34,302 nt of DNA from Comamonadaceae bacterium (GCA_947452785.1 CANGDZ010000038.1:1-34302); one strand, 5' to 3'; counted from the stretch's first letter, positions 6,215-13,012 are shown. Program-made: numbers and translations. The notes: generated by a model from the letters alone, not told the origin.

Positions 6215-7583
6215 CCCCACTTACCCCAATACGCCAACAACAGCCCTGCAACACTTGCAGGATCGGTTCGCAATCATCGACCTGTCAGGCGAAATCCGCG
6301 TGGTTGATAGGAATCAAATCGCCAGCGCCCTATCTGGAGCCCATAAAGGCGAAGTCTCGTTCTACAAAAAGGCTGATGCCGAACTACTGATGAAGCGCTC
6401 ACTTGAACGCTTGCCCGTGGCAAGTAAGCCAAATGATGTGATCAGGGATTTTTGGGTCTCACCCAATACCCTGCAATACGAAGCAACCGCATTCAGCCCG
6501 CTTAAAACACCGCCAACGACTCTGAACTTTTGGGTCGGACCTACCGTCCAGCCAGCTCCCGGCTGCTGGGTTCTGCTGCGGGATTACTTGCGGGACGTGA
6601 TCTGCGGCGGGAATAGTGACGCGTACGACTACCTTATTCAGTACATGGCCCACATGATCCAGAGGCCAGAAGAAAAGCCGGGCGTCATGATCGTTCTTCT
6701 GGGCGGGCAAGGCACTGGCAAGGGTGTTTACTTCAGCCTCCTTCGCGCTATTTGGCGTATAACAACGCTGCAAGTTTCTGATGTTGACCAAGTGATCGGC
6801 AAGTTCAATGCCGCCTTGGAGCGAAACTTCGTCGTCTGCATGGATGAGGCGCTCTTTTACGGCGACCGGCGTGCGATTGACAGGTTGAAATCTACTGTGA
6901 CCGAACAGTGCATCCAGATCGAGCAGAAGTACCAGCCATCAAGGAGCATTGACTCAGTGCATCGGTTTTTTGCATCTAGCAACCACGAGCATTTCGCAAA
7001 CGTCGAGCGTGATGACCGCCGCTTCTTGTTTCTGCGTTTATCGACAATCCGCCAGCAGGATACTAGTTACTTCAGCGGTGTGATTGCGGCGATCAATGAC
7101 CCCGGCACGCTAAATGCCTTGGCTTACTACCTCCAGCGCAAAGACATCAGCGGATTCAACGTCCGGGTCAAGCCCAAAACCGACGAGCAAATGACTCAAA
7201 AGTTACGGTCCCTTCAAGGGTTTGAACGTTTTTGGTACGAGGTCCTTACGTCGGCAGATTTGGCTGGTGGTAGTTGTGGTTCGGATACTTGGACGGCTGA
7301 CGTTTTTGTATCCACTAGCAGCTTGTTGAGCTCTTACCGGGACTTCGACAAGAACGCGCAACGTCACCACACCGTACAAGAAGCGCAAGTAGCTAACACT
7401 ATTCGCCGTATTTGCCCATCGGCAAAGCGAGGGCGTGAAACTGTTGGCCCCCAAAGCCTCCACGCGCAACAGCAGAGACGGGGTTTCCGCTTCCCTGCAA
7501 TCAAAATAGCACGGGACGAGTTCTCGACTTATCTCGGGTGTGACCTTGGCTGGGAAGGAGGCGAGCTAAATGACGATCAGTGA
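6207..7583 (+). CDS. SF3/D5-like replicative helicase (primase-helicase family)
   Basis: This 458-aa ATPase should unwind the element's origin and fork. Walker A is GGQGTGKG (residues 166-173). Walker B is VVCMDEA with Asp213-Glu214. The sensor region is FASSNHEHFANVERDDRRFLFL, with Asn259 and candidate arginine fingers Arg271/272. The pattern fits virus/plasmid helicases annotated as primase-helicase or VapE-like (DUF5906-type). The frame is open further upstream, but that part is out of frame inside the primase gene. The TTG at 6207 is chosen because AAGGAG (6195-6200) lies six bases before it and translation couples to the primase stop at 6212-6214. No ATG fits before the conserved part. 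The C-terminal ~120 residues are basic and may bind the repeats just downstream. Confidence 0.85.
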   Translation: MANPTYPNTPTTALQHLQDRFAIIDLSGEIRVVDRNQIASALSGAHKGEVSFYKKADAELLMKRSLERLPVASKPNDVIRDFWVSPNTLQYEATAFSPLKTPPTTLNFWVGPTVQPAPGCWVLLRDYLRDVICGGNSDAYDYLIQYMAHMIQRPEEKPGVMIVLLGGQGTGKGVYFSLLRAIWRITTLQVSDVDQVIGKFNAALERNFVVCMDEALFYGDRRAIDRLKSTVTEQCIQIEQKYQPSRSIDSVHRFFASSNHEHFANVERDDRRFLFLRLSTIRQQDTSYFSGVIAAINDPGTLNALAYYLQRKDISGFNVRVKPKTDEQMTQKLRSLQGFERFWYEVLTSADLAGGSCGSDTWTADVFVSTSSLLSSYRDFDKNAQRHHTVQEAQVANTIRRICPSAKRGRETVGPQSLHAQQQRRGFRFPAIKIARDEFSTYLGCDLGWEGGELNDDQ

Positions 7584-7845
7584 TTGCCGTCATCGGGCTT
7601 TAGCGTTGCCACCCTTGCCACCCCTGCCACGCCTTGCCACACCCCGTGGCTTCGATTTATTGAATGTGGGCGCGGGGTTACAGCCTGTTGCCACCTTTGC
7701 CACCTGTTTTGAAAAAGTATTTGAAATAGAAGAACTCAGAGAAAGTTTTTCTGTTTTGGGTGGCAAAGGCGGCAAGCCTGGCTACGCCGCGCATGGGGTC
7801 CTGCGCGCAATGCAAAAATCAGCCTCCCAAAGAGCCCCGCACTGA
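7570..7845 (+). CDS. Possible small protein overlying the iteron region
   Basis: This is a 91-aa frame starting inside the helicase end, with a very good AAGGAGG (7555-7561) eight bases before its ATG. The coding potential is doubtful. The N-terminal part (LPPLPPLPRLATP, VATFATCF) and the GGKGGK segment simply translate the 9-bp-period DNA repeats, and I know no family with this sequence. The GGAGG also encodes WEGGEL of the helicase. Either a short coupled protein is made, or the frame is an accident over a replication origin. Confidence 0.35.
   Translation: MTISDCRHRALALPPLPPLPRLATPRGFDLLNVGAGLQPVATFATCFEKVFEIEELRESFSVLGGKGGKPGYAAHGVLRAMQKSASQRAPH
7606..7775. repeat. Iteron-like TTGCCACC repeats; candidate replication origin
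   Basis: Octamers TTGCCACC or one-base variants begin at 7606, 7615, 7624 and 7633, then at 7688 and 7697. In opposite orientation, GGTGGCAA lies at 7759-7766 and GGCGGCAA at 7768-7775. Within each cluster the period is exactly nine bases. Between the second and third clusters (about 7708-7758) is an AT-rich stretch that could melt. It lies right after the helicase gene, the usual place for a satellite or plasmid origin. Origin function is inferred. Confidence 0.6.
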
Positions 7846-7874
7846 GTGCAGGAAGCAGTCTAAAAAGCAAGGTC

Positions 7875-8195
7875 ATGTCCACTATCAGCACCCTTGGCGG
7901 CCGCATCAAATGCAACCAGTGTCAAGCCAAGTCGAAGAGATCCCAACAACAGTGCCGTGGGCCTGCGGTCCGAGGCAAGATCCGCTGCCGCATGCATGGT
8001 GGCTCTGGGTCTGGCCCAAAGACTGAAGCTGGTCGGCAACGCTGTGCAGACGCCAAAACCATCCATGGCTTCGACACCCGTCAAGCGAGAACTGATCGGG
8101 CACTGGGTATGCGCAGGCTGCGCGAACTTGAAGACCTTGGTTACGCTATAGGAATGATGACTGGCCCTAGAACGCCGGGAAGAAAGCCTACCTAG
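7875..8195 (+). CDS. Small Cys/His-rich HGG-motif protein
   Basis: This 106-aa basic protein is of a type common in phages and islands: a Cys-rich start (Cys13, Cys16, Cys27, Cys38, His41) followed by HGGSGSGPKTEAGRQRC and a KTIHG element. The Cys/His spacing suggests one bound zinc, and the protein probably binds nucleic acid. I do not know an assigned function. The ATG has an AAGG a few bases upstream. It closes the replication block and precedes the cargo genes. The motif order (CxxC, SKRS, CRGPAVRGK, CRMHGG) is conserved in proteins I have seen in mobile elements, hence the moderate confidence. Confidence 0.75.
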   Translation: MSTISTLGGRIKCNQCQAKSKRSQQQCRGPAVRGKIRCRMHGGSGSGPKTEAGRQRCADAKTIHGFDTRQARTDRALGMRRLRELEDLGYAIGMMTGPRTPGRKPT

Positions 8196-8284
8196 TTTTA
8201 GAGTGTCGCCATACCCACGGGGGAACTGGTGCCTCTTCGAGCCAGAGGCCAAGGTGCGAAGCATGGGCCGTTAGTTCAGCACTT

Positions 8285-8302
8285 GCGTACAATCACGTAC
8301 GC
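8285..8302. promoter_or_regulatory. GCGTAC-N6-GTACGC dyad upstream of the acyltransferase gene
   Basis: A perfect 6-bp inverted repeat (8285-8290 and 8297-8302) overlaps a second dyad, ATCAC-N7-GTGAT (8292-8308). It lies about 150 bp before the acyltransferase start in a 253-bp gap and may be an operator for the cargo gene. No regulator is known. Confidence 0.35.
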
Positions 8303-8448
8303 TGTGATATGACATAGGGCGGCTTTTCACCGAAATAGCGGCGCGCCTTTGCCACAAAGTCGCTCCAAATTTGGACCGCTAATAATCTGAGTGACTACCG
8401 TTGCGCGTGCAAAATCTCAGCCAACCCATCATCCAGCACAGAACATTA

Positions 8449-9990
8449 ATGGACTTTTCAAAGAATATTCAGGCCATGCGAGGTTTGGCCGCCTTGATGA
8501 TTGTCGTTGGACATTGCCTTGCCATCAGTAATATTCAATTACCATTCTGGCTCGGTGGCAATCTCATTCATTACTTTGCCTACGCCGGTGTCGATATCTT
8601 TTTCGTCATCTCTGGCATTGTGGTTAGCGGCGTCGCGAAAAAAGAGGCGGATCATTCCACGAACTATTCGAGTGGTGTGACTTCATTTCATTTCATTACG
8701 AAGCGGATTTTCCGAATTTATCCAATTTATTGGATTGTTTTTTTTACTACATGCCTATTGGCACCCTATACCGGGCTAGCACTTAACGCTGCAACCAGCG
8801 GCAATGCCATTCAATCTCTTTTTCTTATCACTAACAATAACAGCATCGTTCCGCAAGCATGGACGCTCGTCTTCGAAATGTTTTTTTATGTCGTACTGTC
8901 GGTGATTATCTTTATTGGTAAAAACCGGCTTTATCACAGCATTGCGTACTGGATGGGGCTAACGCTGATAGCTTGTGTGGTGTGCAGAATTTTCGATATT
9001 GATGCATTCATTTTTACCGATGCATTAATCTTTGAATTTGGCTTCGGCTGTCTGGTTAGCTATCTTATCGCCAAAGAATTCCGACCAAAGCCACAGATTC
9101 TTCTGCTGATCGGTATGGCATTTTTTAACTTTGGCGCCTATCAAACGTCAATCCATGGATTACTATCTGCGCTACCAAGAATGCTCAGTTTTGGTGTTGG
9201 TAGCGCATTTTTTCTGTACGGGCTGCTTTGTTTGGAATTCAATGCGAAGAAGCGCTGTGCGAAACCCGCTGTTTATCTCGGTGAAATTTCTTATTCAATT
9301 TATTTATGGCACGAAATCGCGATCGGGCTTTTGCTGTATTTTTCGAGCGCTCTCGGGGACATTCGCACTGTCCACCCGTTACTATTCGTTGCCTTTGTCC
9401 TATGCGTTGTGATCGGCGTAAGCGCCATCAGTTATCAATTCATCGAACTGCCATTCATTCGTTTTGGGCATCGTTGTTTGGGTCATGTGGATCGTCAAAT
9501 AGAAGCGAACTGGAAGCTGGCATATTTGAAAATCGGCGCTTTTGCAGTGTTGATTTGCGCGATCCTGATTTTTGGAATGCGCGACCTGCTATCGCATCAT
9601 ATGGCCAGAAAATTTTTTGCCGGAGCAAATTTACCTTCACAAACTGGTCAAATATCAGGGGCAAAGCGCGTTGCTGTTCCCGGCAAGGACCAGATTGGAT
9701 TCGTGACATATGGACCTTACATTCCCTTGCCAATAGGAAGATATCAAGTTGCATTCACCTACCTAAGTTTGGCGCCGCAAAATACGGTAACCGGTAGGGC
9801 TGATATCGCAGACTCTGCTACTGGAAAGCTACTGTCTGAATTCCCATTATTTGGCACTGACGGGCACGAGAAAGAAATAGCAACGGCATTTGAGATCACG
9901 AACAATGATGGACACAGGATCGAATTCCGAAATTTTTGGAATGGGGTCTCAGAATTGCAGATAATTAGCGTCAAACTCTCAGCAAATTAA
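8449..9990 (+). CDS. Membrane acyltransferase 3 family protein with C-terminal extra domain (cargo)
   Basis: This is a 513-aa OafA/YrhL-like acyltransferase, a multi-pass inner-membrane enzyme that adds acyl (often acetyl) groups to surface sugars. Motifs are NIQAMRGLAALMIVVGHCL with Arg11 and His22, YAGVDIFFVISG, the RIFRIYPIYWIVF motif, QAWTLVFEMFFYV, and LGEISYSIYLWHE. About ten hydrophobic segments run to residue ~385. The last ~130 residues are soluble and beta-rich (GPYIPLPIGRYQVAFTY ... HRIEFRNFWNG), resembling a sugar-binding sandwich. I prefer the ATG at 8449 (MDFSKNIQ) over the in-frame TTG at 8401 because the family starts there; the RBS is weak. The DNA looks more AT-rich than the flanks, a sign of separate transfer. 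It may alter O-antigen or capsule and so phage sensitivity. Confidence 0.88.
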   Translation: MDFSKNIQAMRGLAALMIVVGHCLAISNIQLPFWLGGNLIHYFAYAGVDIFFVISGIVVSGVAKKEADHSTNYSSGVTSFHFITKRIFRIYPIYWIVFFTTCLLAPYTGLALNAATSGNAIQSLFLITNNNSIVPQAWTLVFEMFFYVVLSVIIFIGKNRLYHSIAYWMGLTLIACVVCRIFDIDAFIFTDALIFEFGFGCLVSYLIAKEFRPKPQILLLIGMAFFNFGAYQTSIHGLLSALPRMLSFGVGSAFFLYGLLCLEFNAKKRCAKPAVYLGEISYSIYLWHEIAIGLLLYFSSALGDIRTVHPLLFVAFVLCVVIGVSAISYQFIELPFIRFGHRCLGHVDRQIEANWKLAYLKIGAFAVLICAILIFGMRDLLSHHMARKFFAGANLPSQTGQISGAKRVAVPGKDQIGFVTYGPYIPLPIGRYQVAFTYLSLAPQNTVTGRADIADSATGKLLSEFPLFGTDGHEKEIATAFEITNNDGHRIEFRNFWNGVSELQIISVKLSAN

Positions 9991-10230
9991 TGCGCACCTG
10001 TGTTGCGACAACTGGGCATTGCCAGATTTGCCGGTGCTGGAAGTGGTTCTTAGAACGATCGCAGATGAGTCTGGAAGTGAAATCGTTTGAGCGAAATAGT
10101 ATGCGTAGCTAGACCGGAGTCCCATCTTGCACAAGTGGGGGCGGGGGTACGGAGGGGTCAGCAGATTGTCGACATTGCTACGGCAACAGAAGGAAGCTGA
10201 TATGTTTTTCACGCTCGGATTTTTATCTCC

Positions 10231-11001
10231 ATGACCCGCATCACCGGCCACACCCTGATCGCAACAACCTGTTGCTGCATGTTGTACGCCACTCCCCAAT
10301 ATGGGTCGATGAACTTCAGTGCTTGGCTGTACTGGACTGACGGTCACAAGGAGGGCTCTCTGATGCCGGGAGGCGGTGGGCTTCGCAAATGCAAATGCGG
10401 AGAGATTTACCTTCTGAGGGAATCCATCAGACTGGAGCTCGACGCCGAACCCAGTACACCCCAGACACAGCACCTCGAAGCCGCAGACCTTCCGCATGCT
10501 GTCACCTCCCCGAACAAGGCCGTAGAACTGGCTGCACGGCGTGAGTACTGGATGGAGCTGAACCACGACTACCGTGATTTGTACCGAGCCCACAGGGATG
10601 CGGAGGAAGTGACATCACAAGCCAAGTGGGAGTCAGACTGGCATGCTGCCAACCCAGACCAACGATCAGCGTTTAAAAGGGATGCAGATTGGCTCTTGCG
10701 CCGCAAACCTGTTGGACCGCCGGCAATAGTCGACAAGCCCTTTAGCGTGCCTCCCTATCAACCCACGCAGCTTCAGCTTGAAAACATGACCCGGTTGCTG
10801 GAACTACTGCTTGAGAGGGCTCACGAGCCGTATGGCCCCGACATGCTTGAGGTCGCAGAAATTTACCGTGAACTGGGTCGCTTTGATGAAGCCAAAGAAG
10901 CCCTCAGGCAGTGCCCAGAAGATGACCGAGGCAATCCAGAAAAAGTGATGGAGCAGATGATTGACAAGGCAGTCACCGCGCCTGTGCGGTATCGCATGTA
11001 G
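10231..11001 (+). CDS. Hypothetical protein with possible zinc-binding start and TPR-like C-terminus
   Basis: This 256-aa protein is not firmly recognised. The N-terminal ~65 residues (CCC, then FSAWLYWTDGHKEGSLMP and LRKCKCGEIYLL) look like a small Cys-containing domain in which a W-TDG-x-LMP stretch separates two cysteine groups. The middle is charged and helical. Near the C-terminus, LEVAEIYRELGRFDEAKEALRQ is a single clear TPR-like helix pair, suggesting protein-protein contacts. The RBS before 10231 is poor, so a later ATG such as 10309 is possible. It lies between the acyltransferase and two exported proteins and has no membrane segment. Likely a real island cargo gene; role unknown. 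Confidence 0.6.
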   Translation: MTRITGHTLIATTCCCMLYATPQYGSMNFSAWLYWTDGHKEGSLMPGGGGLRKCKCGEIYLLRESIRLELDAEPSTPQTQHLEAADLPHAVTSPNKAVELAARREYWMELNHDYRDLYRAHRDAEEVTSQAKWESDWHAANPDQRSAFKRDADWLLRRKPVGPPAIVDKPFSVPPYQPTQLQLENMTRLLELLLERAHEPYGPDMLEVAEIYRELGRFDEAKEALRQCPEDDRGNPEKVMEQMIDKAVTAPVRYRM

Positions 11002-11026
11002 GCTTAGAAAGCTGGCGAACGATTAA

Positions 11027-11680
11027 TTAGAAACAGTTGATATTATTTCCAATTACAGTGCAATTGGTCATGCGGCCAGCAGGATTTCTAATTGTGAAGT
11101 TTTGAATTTGAGGCGTTGCTGGCGGCATTGGAGCCATGCCGAGTGATTGGCGGGATGCATTTGCTAGGTTTTCAGAAGCATTGGAAGATGTCCCACCCAT
11201 GAGTGCAAAGCCAAATTTCATCAATGCTAAACTTTTCTGTATTTCTTTCTGTTTCTCAAACTCAGCAACTTTTGCATCGTATCTACGTTGCTCCTCCTGA
11301 TATCTGTTCTGGTCAGCTTCATAGGCTAATTGCCTTTGCGCTTGCTCTTGTTTTGCAATACTAATCTTGAGGCGGCAGTCGGAATACTGGGGTGTCCCAA
11401 CAGTGAAACCAAACTGATTGCACGTCTGGTGATCCGGTGTATCGTCACCCTGTGCAGATTTGACTGTTGCTTGTTGCTGTCTTGGTTGTTCTATGGCCGT
11501 CTCTTTAGCCAACGTAGCACGACGGTCAAGCTCAAGAACACACTCGCCATATGCTGGGGTACGCTTCTTGAATCCAATCTGAGAACATGTCGCTTCATAG
11601 TCCTCAAGTCCAACCGCTGATGCAGTAAAGACTAATGCCGCCAGACAAGAACCGACTACCGTGACAATTGAAGTACGCAT
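11027..11680 (-). CDS. Exported protein with two C-x14-C motifs and a coiled coil
   Basis: This 217-aa protein has an N-terminal signal peptide (MRTSIVTVVGSCLAALVFTASA). Two copies of a Cys motif follow, C32-C47 (CSQIGFKKRTPAYGEC) and C87-C102 (CNQFGFTVGTPQYSDC), each with two cysteines 15 residues apart around GF and T-x-x-Y. Residues ~105-150 are rich in Gln, Glu, Arg and Lys and probably coil. The C-terminus ends in two close cysteines (NCTVIGNNINCF). It overlaps the preceding lipoprotein gene by 25 bp on the same strand, and the two share the motif, so they are probably co-expressed and act together in the periplasm or at the outer membrane. AAGGA precedes the ATG. Function unknown. Confidence 0.75.
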   Translation of the reverse strand: MRTSIVTVVGSCLAALVFTASAVGLEDYEATCSQIGFKKRTPAYGECVLELDRRATLAKETAIEQPRQQQATVKSAQGDDTPDHQTCNQFGFTVGTPQYSDCRLKISIAKQEQAQRQLAYEADQNRYQEEQRRYDAKVAEFEKQKEIQKSLALMKFGFALMGGTSSNASENLANASRQSLGMAPMPPATPQIQNFTIRNPAGRMTNCTVIGNNINCF

Positions 11681-12180
11681 TTTCCGAATCCTTCCGTTGA
11701 AGGTTTGAAACCTAATTCAGTGCACTTCTTCTTTGCCACATCTAGAGAAAACCTCTCTCCGACTTCATTTTTCGACATTGGAGTAGGTTCAATTAATTCG
11801 TTATTAATTCTACTATCATATTGAACGATTGGAGGCTGCCCCACTGGCAATAAAACTGGCTGAACCACAGGCAATAAAGCTGGCGGCACAAATGCCTTTT
11901 GACATGTAAAAGAGTATTCAAAATACTCCCCGACTTTTTTAGTATAAGTAATTGTGGGTTCAATCAAGCCTCGCGCAGAGCAATAGCCATTTGCTGACTG
12001 GCGTACGTTACCGCCGGTGTTAGTAGAAAAATGGCTCCTAATTACGCCCCCCGAATCCCACCCTTCATTGACACCAGTTCCGAACCAAACCTCGCCAACA
12101 TTTGAAGTAGTTCCGCAGCCGCTAATTAGAAATAAAAAACCAGTAGCGAGTACTGATGACTTGATAATTTTCATTAACAT
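11656..12180 (-). CDS. Putative lipoprotein sharing the C-x14-C motif
   Basis: This 174-aa protein starts with a lipoprotein signal: a hydrophobic ATGFLFLIS stretch, then the lipobox LISGC with Cys22 as the lipidated residue. A proline-rich linker (PPALLPVVQPVLLPVGQPP) occupies about 117-135. The C-terminal 22 residues hold C153-C168 around ELGFKPSTEGF, the same motif found twice in the overlapping downstream gene. A second in-frame ATG six bases in (12174) could also serve as start; GAG lies a few bases upstream of either. The motif occurs in small lipoproteins of proteobacterial mobile elements. Envelope location is well supported and function is unknown. Confidence 0.75.
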   Translation of the reverse strand: MLMKIIKSSVLATGFLFLISGCGTTSNVGEVWFGTGVNEGWDSGGVIRSHFSTNTGGNVRQSANGYCSARGLIEPTITYTKKVGEYFEYSFTCQKAFVPPALLPVVQPVLLPVGQPPIVQYDSRINNELIEPTPMSKNEVGERFSLDVAKKKCTELGFKPSTEGFGKCVLQLSR

Positions 12181-12849
12181 ATTTTCTCAGTAAGATAAAA
12201 TTAATTTTGTTGAATTTATATTTAATATAAGCCTTTACTACCGCTGCAGGGTCAGTAATTACCACAGTCACATGCCCAGCAACACGAGCCGCCAATTTTA
12301 CTCTTGACGCCCCAACCATCAGTAGCCGAAAATGAACGGACACTATTTTTGACGCTGCTTATTCATTTACAAATGTTGAGTCGTTTCGATCTTTATCAAG
12401 ATGTAACTGGCAGTTGATTTTTTTAGCACATGGTCTGTGCAAAATCATACTCGTCTGGCGTCCAACGTTCCATCAATTTTTTCAAAATTTTTATGTAGCC
12501 CCCCGGGGTCAGAAAACGAAAAGCTATGGGGGGTGTTCGCTTGAGCAAAACACAGTGCGTAGGTCCAGCAGAACGATACGGCCCGATCTAGGGGGTGGGG
12601 ATGTGGGCGGGGTCTCGCTGGGTAGGTTTTTTATGCCCATCCCCTTGGGCAAATGAAGTCTCACGCGAAGTCCAACGTTAGACACGATTTCCCAGTAATC
12701 TCAAAAGTCTGTGACGAACAGTGATTGATACCAAAGCCGGTGGTGCTCTGACACATTGGCCGGGTAGAGGTACGGTGAGTTCTGAGCAGATCGAGCAGTG
12801 ACAACCGTTGTTAAGAACAAGTGGGCATCGGGCCGCATTTAAGCAAGTT
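12181..12849. other. Right-end island stretch without a convincing gene
   Basis: About 670 bp between the lipoprotein gene and the right-end repeats holds only weak open frames (for example 12414-12656 on the forward strand). These have no motif or ribosome binding site. AT-rich sequence at 12181-12240 probably carries the promoter of the leftward lipoprotein pair. G/C tracts occur near 12500-12610. It may contain attachment-site accessory sequence or decayed genes. Confidence 0.5.
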
Positions 12850-12867
12850 GCCTACAGATTGCCTACA
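12850..12867. repeat. Right arm-type repeat pair GCCTACAGATT-GCCTACA
   Basis: It is an 18-bp match in the same orientation to the tandem repeats at 1558-1575 inside the left end, about 60 bp from attR. This is the expected place for integrase or accessory-factor arm sites. Confidence 0.65.
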
Positions 12868-12879
12868 AGCACCCAAAAA

Positions 12880-12916
12880 GAAAAACGCCCTAGAAACCAA
12901 AAAAGTCGCTAGGGCG
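12880..12916 (-). terminator. Island-supplied terminator for tRNA-His
   Basis: Read leftwards, CGCCCTAG (from 12916) pairs with CTAGGGCG (to 12886) around a 15-base loop and is followed by TTTTT-C-TTTTT. It sits 10 bases past the CCA end of the intact tRNA-His. It differs in sequence from the stranded native terminator at 1341-1370 but does the same job. Confidence 0.75.
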
Positions 12917-12925
12917 CATGGATAC

Positions 12926-12974
12926 TGGGGTGGCTGATGGGGCTCGAACCCACGACAACAGGAATCACAATCCT
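12926..12974 (-). repeat. attR: 49-bp direct repeat within the intact tRNA-His
   Basis: Identical to 1381-1429. It covers the tRNA 3' half including the encoded CCA and the anticodon (GTG, 12966-12968). The junction leaves a complete tRNA gene, as usual for tRNA-targeting integrases. Confidence 0.93.
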
Positions 12975-13002
12975 GGACTCTACCAACTGAGCTACAGCCA
13001 CC
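12926..13002 (-). tRNA. tRNA-His (anticodon GTG)
   Basis: The 77-nt gene includes an encoded CCA. It has the extra G at -1 opposite C73 that marks tRNA-His, the acceptor pair GTGGCTG/CAGCCAC, the D-arm TAGCTCAGTTGGTAGA, the anticodon loop centred on GTG, and a T arm with GGTTCGAGCC. A TATAAT box lies 10 bases upstream at 13013-13018. It serves as the island's integration site, and its 3' half is now the copy carried by the element. Confidence 0.97.
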
Positions 13003-13012
13003 GTAGGGCTAA

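Larger units (their letters stand above)
1381..12974. mobile_element. Integrated genomic island / phage-satellite-like element in tRNA-His
   Basis: The element is bounded by a perfect 49-bp direct repeat of the tRNA-His 3' half, and the inserted unit is about 11,545 bp. A tyrosine integrase lies 208 bp inside the left end. Repeats of GCCTACAGATT occur just inside both ends and suit integrase arm sites. Inside are a toxin-antitoxin pair, an AlpA-like HTH protein, a primase-polymerase, an SF3-type helicase, iteron-like repeats and cargo genes. No capsid, tail, terminase, relaxase or transposase gene is seen. The int-alpA-primase-helicase order is reminiscent of phage-inducible islands and P4-type satellites. 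Mobilisation by a helper phage or conjugative element is inferred, not shown. Confidence 0.88.

Noticed and set aside
7606-7775. Possible CRISPR-like array
   Set aside because: Repeats are 8-9 bp with no spacers of constant length; iterons are a better explanation.
9979-10593. 204-residue reverse open frame between the acyltransferase gene and the 256-aa gene
   Set aside because: It overlaps the 256-aa gene on the other strand and has no motif; low-complexity and cysteine-scattered.
12414-12656. 80-residue forward frame near the right end of the island
   Set aside because: No RBS or motif, with a G-rich tail; treated as non-coding.
12500-12660. Possible terminator near TGCCCA...TGGGCA at about 12632-12653
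   Set aside because: The T run precedes the stem on the forward strand and becomes an A run on the reverse, so it fits neither direction.
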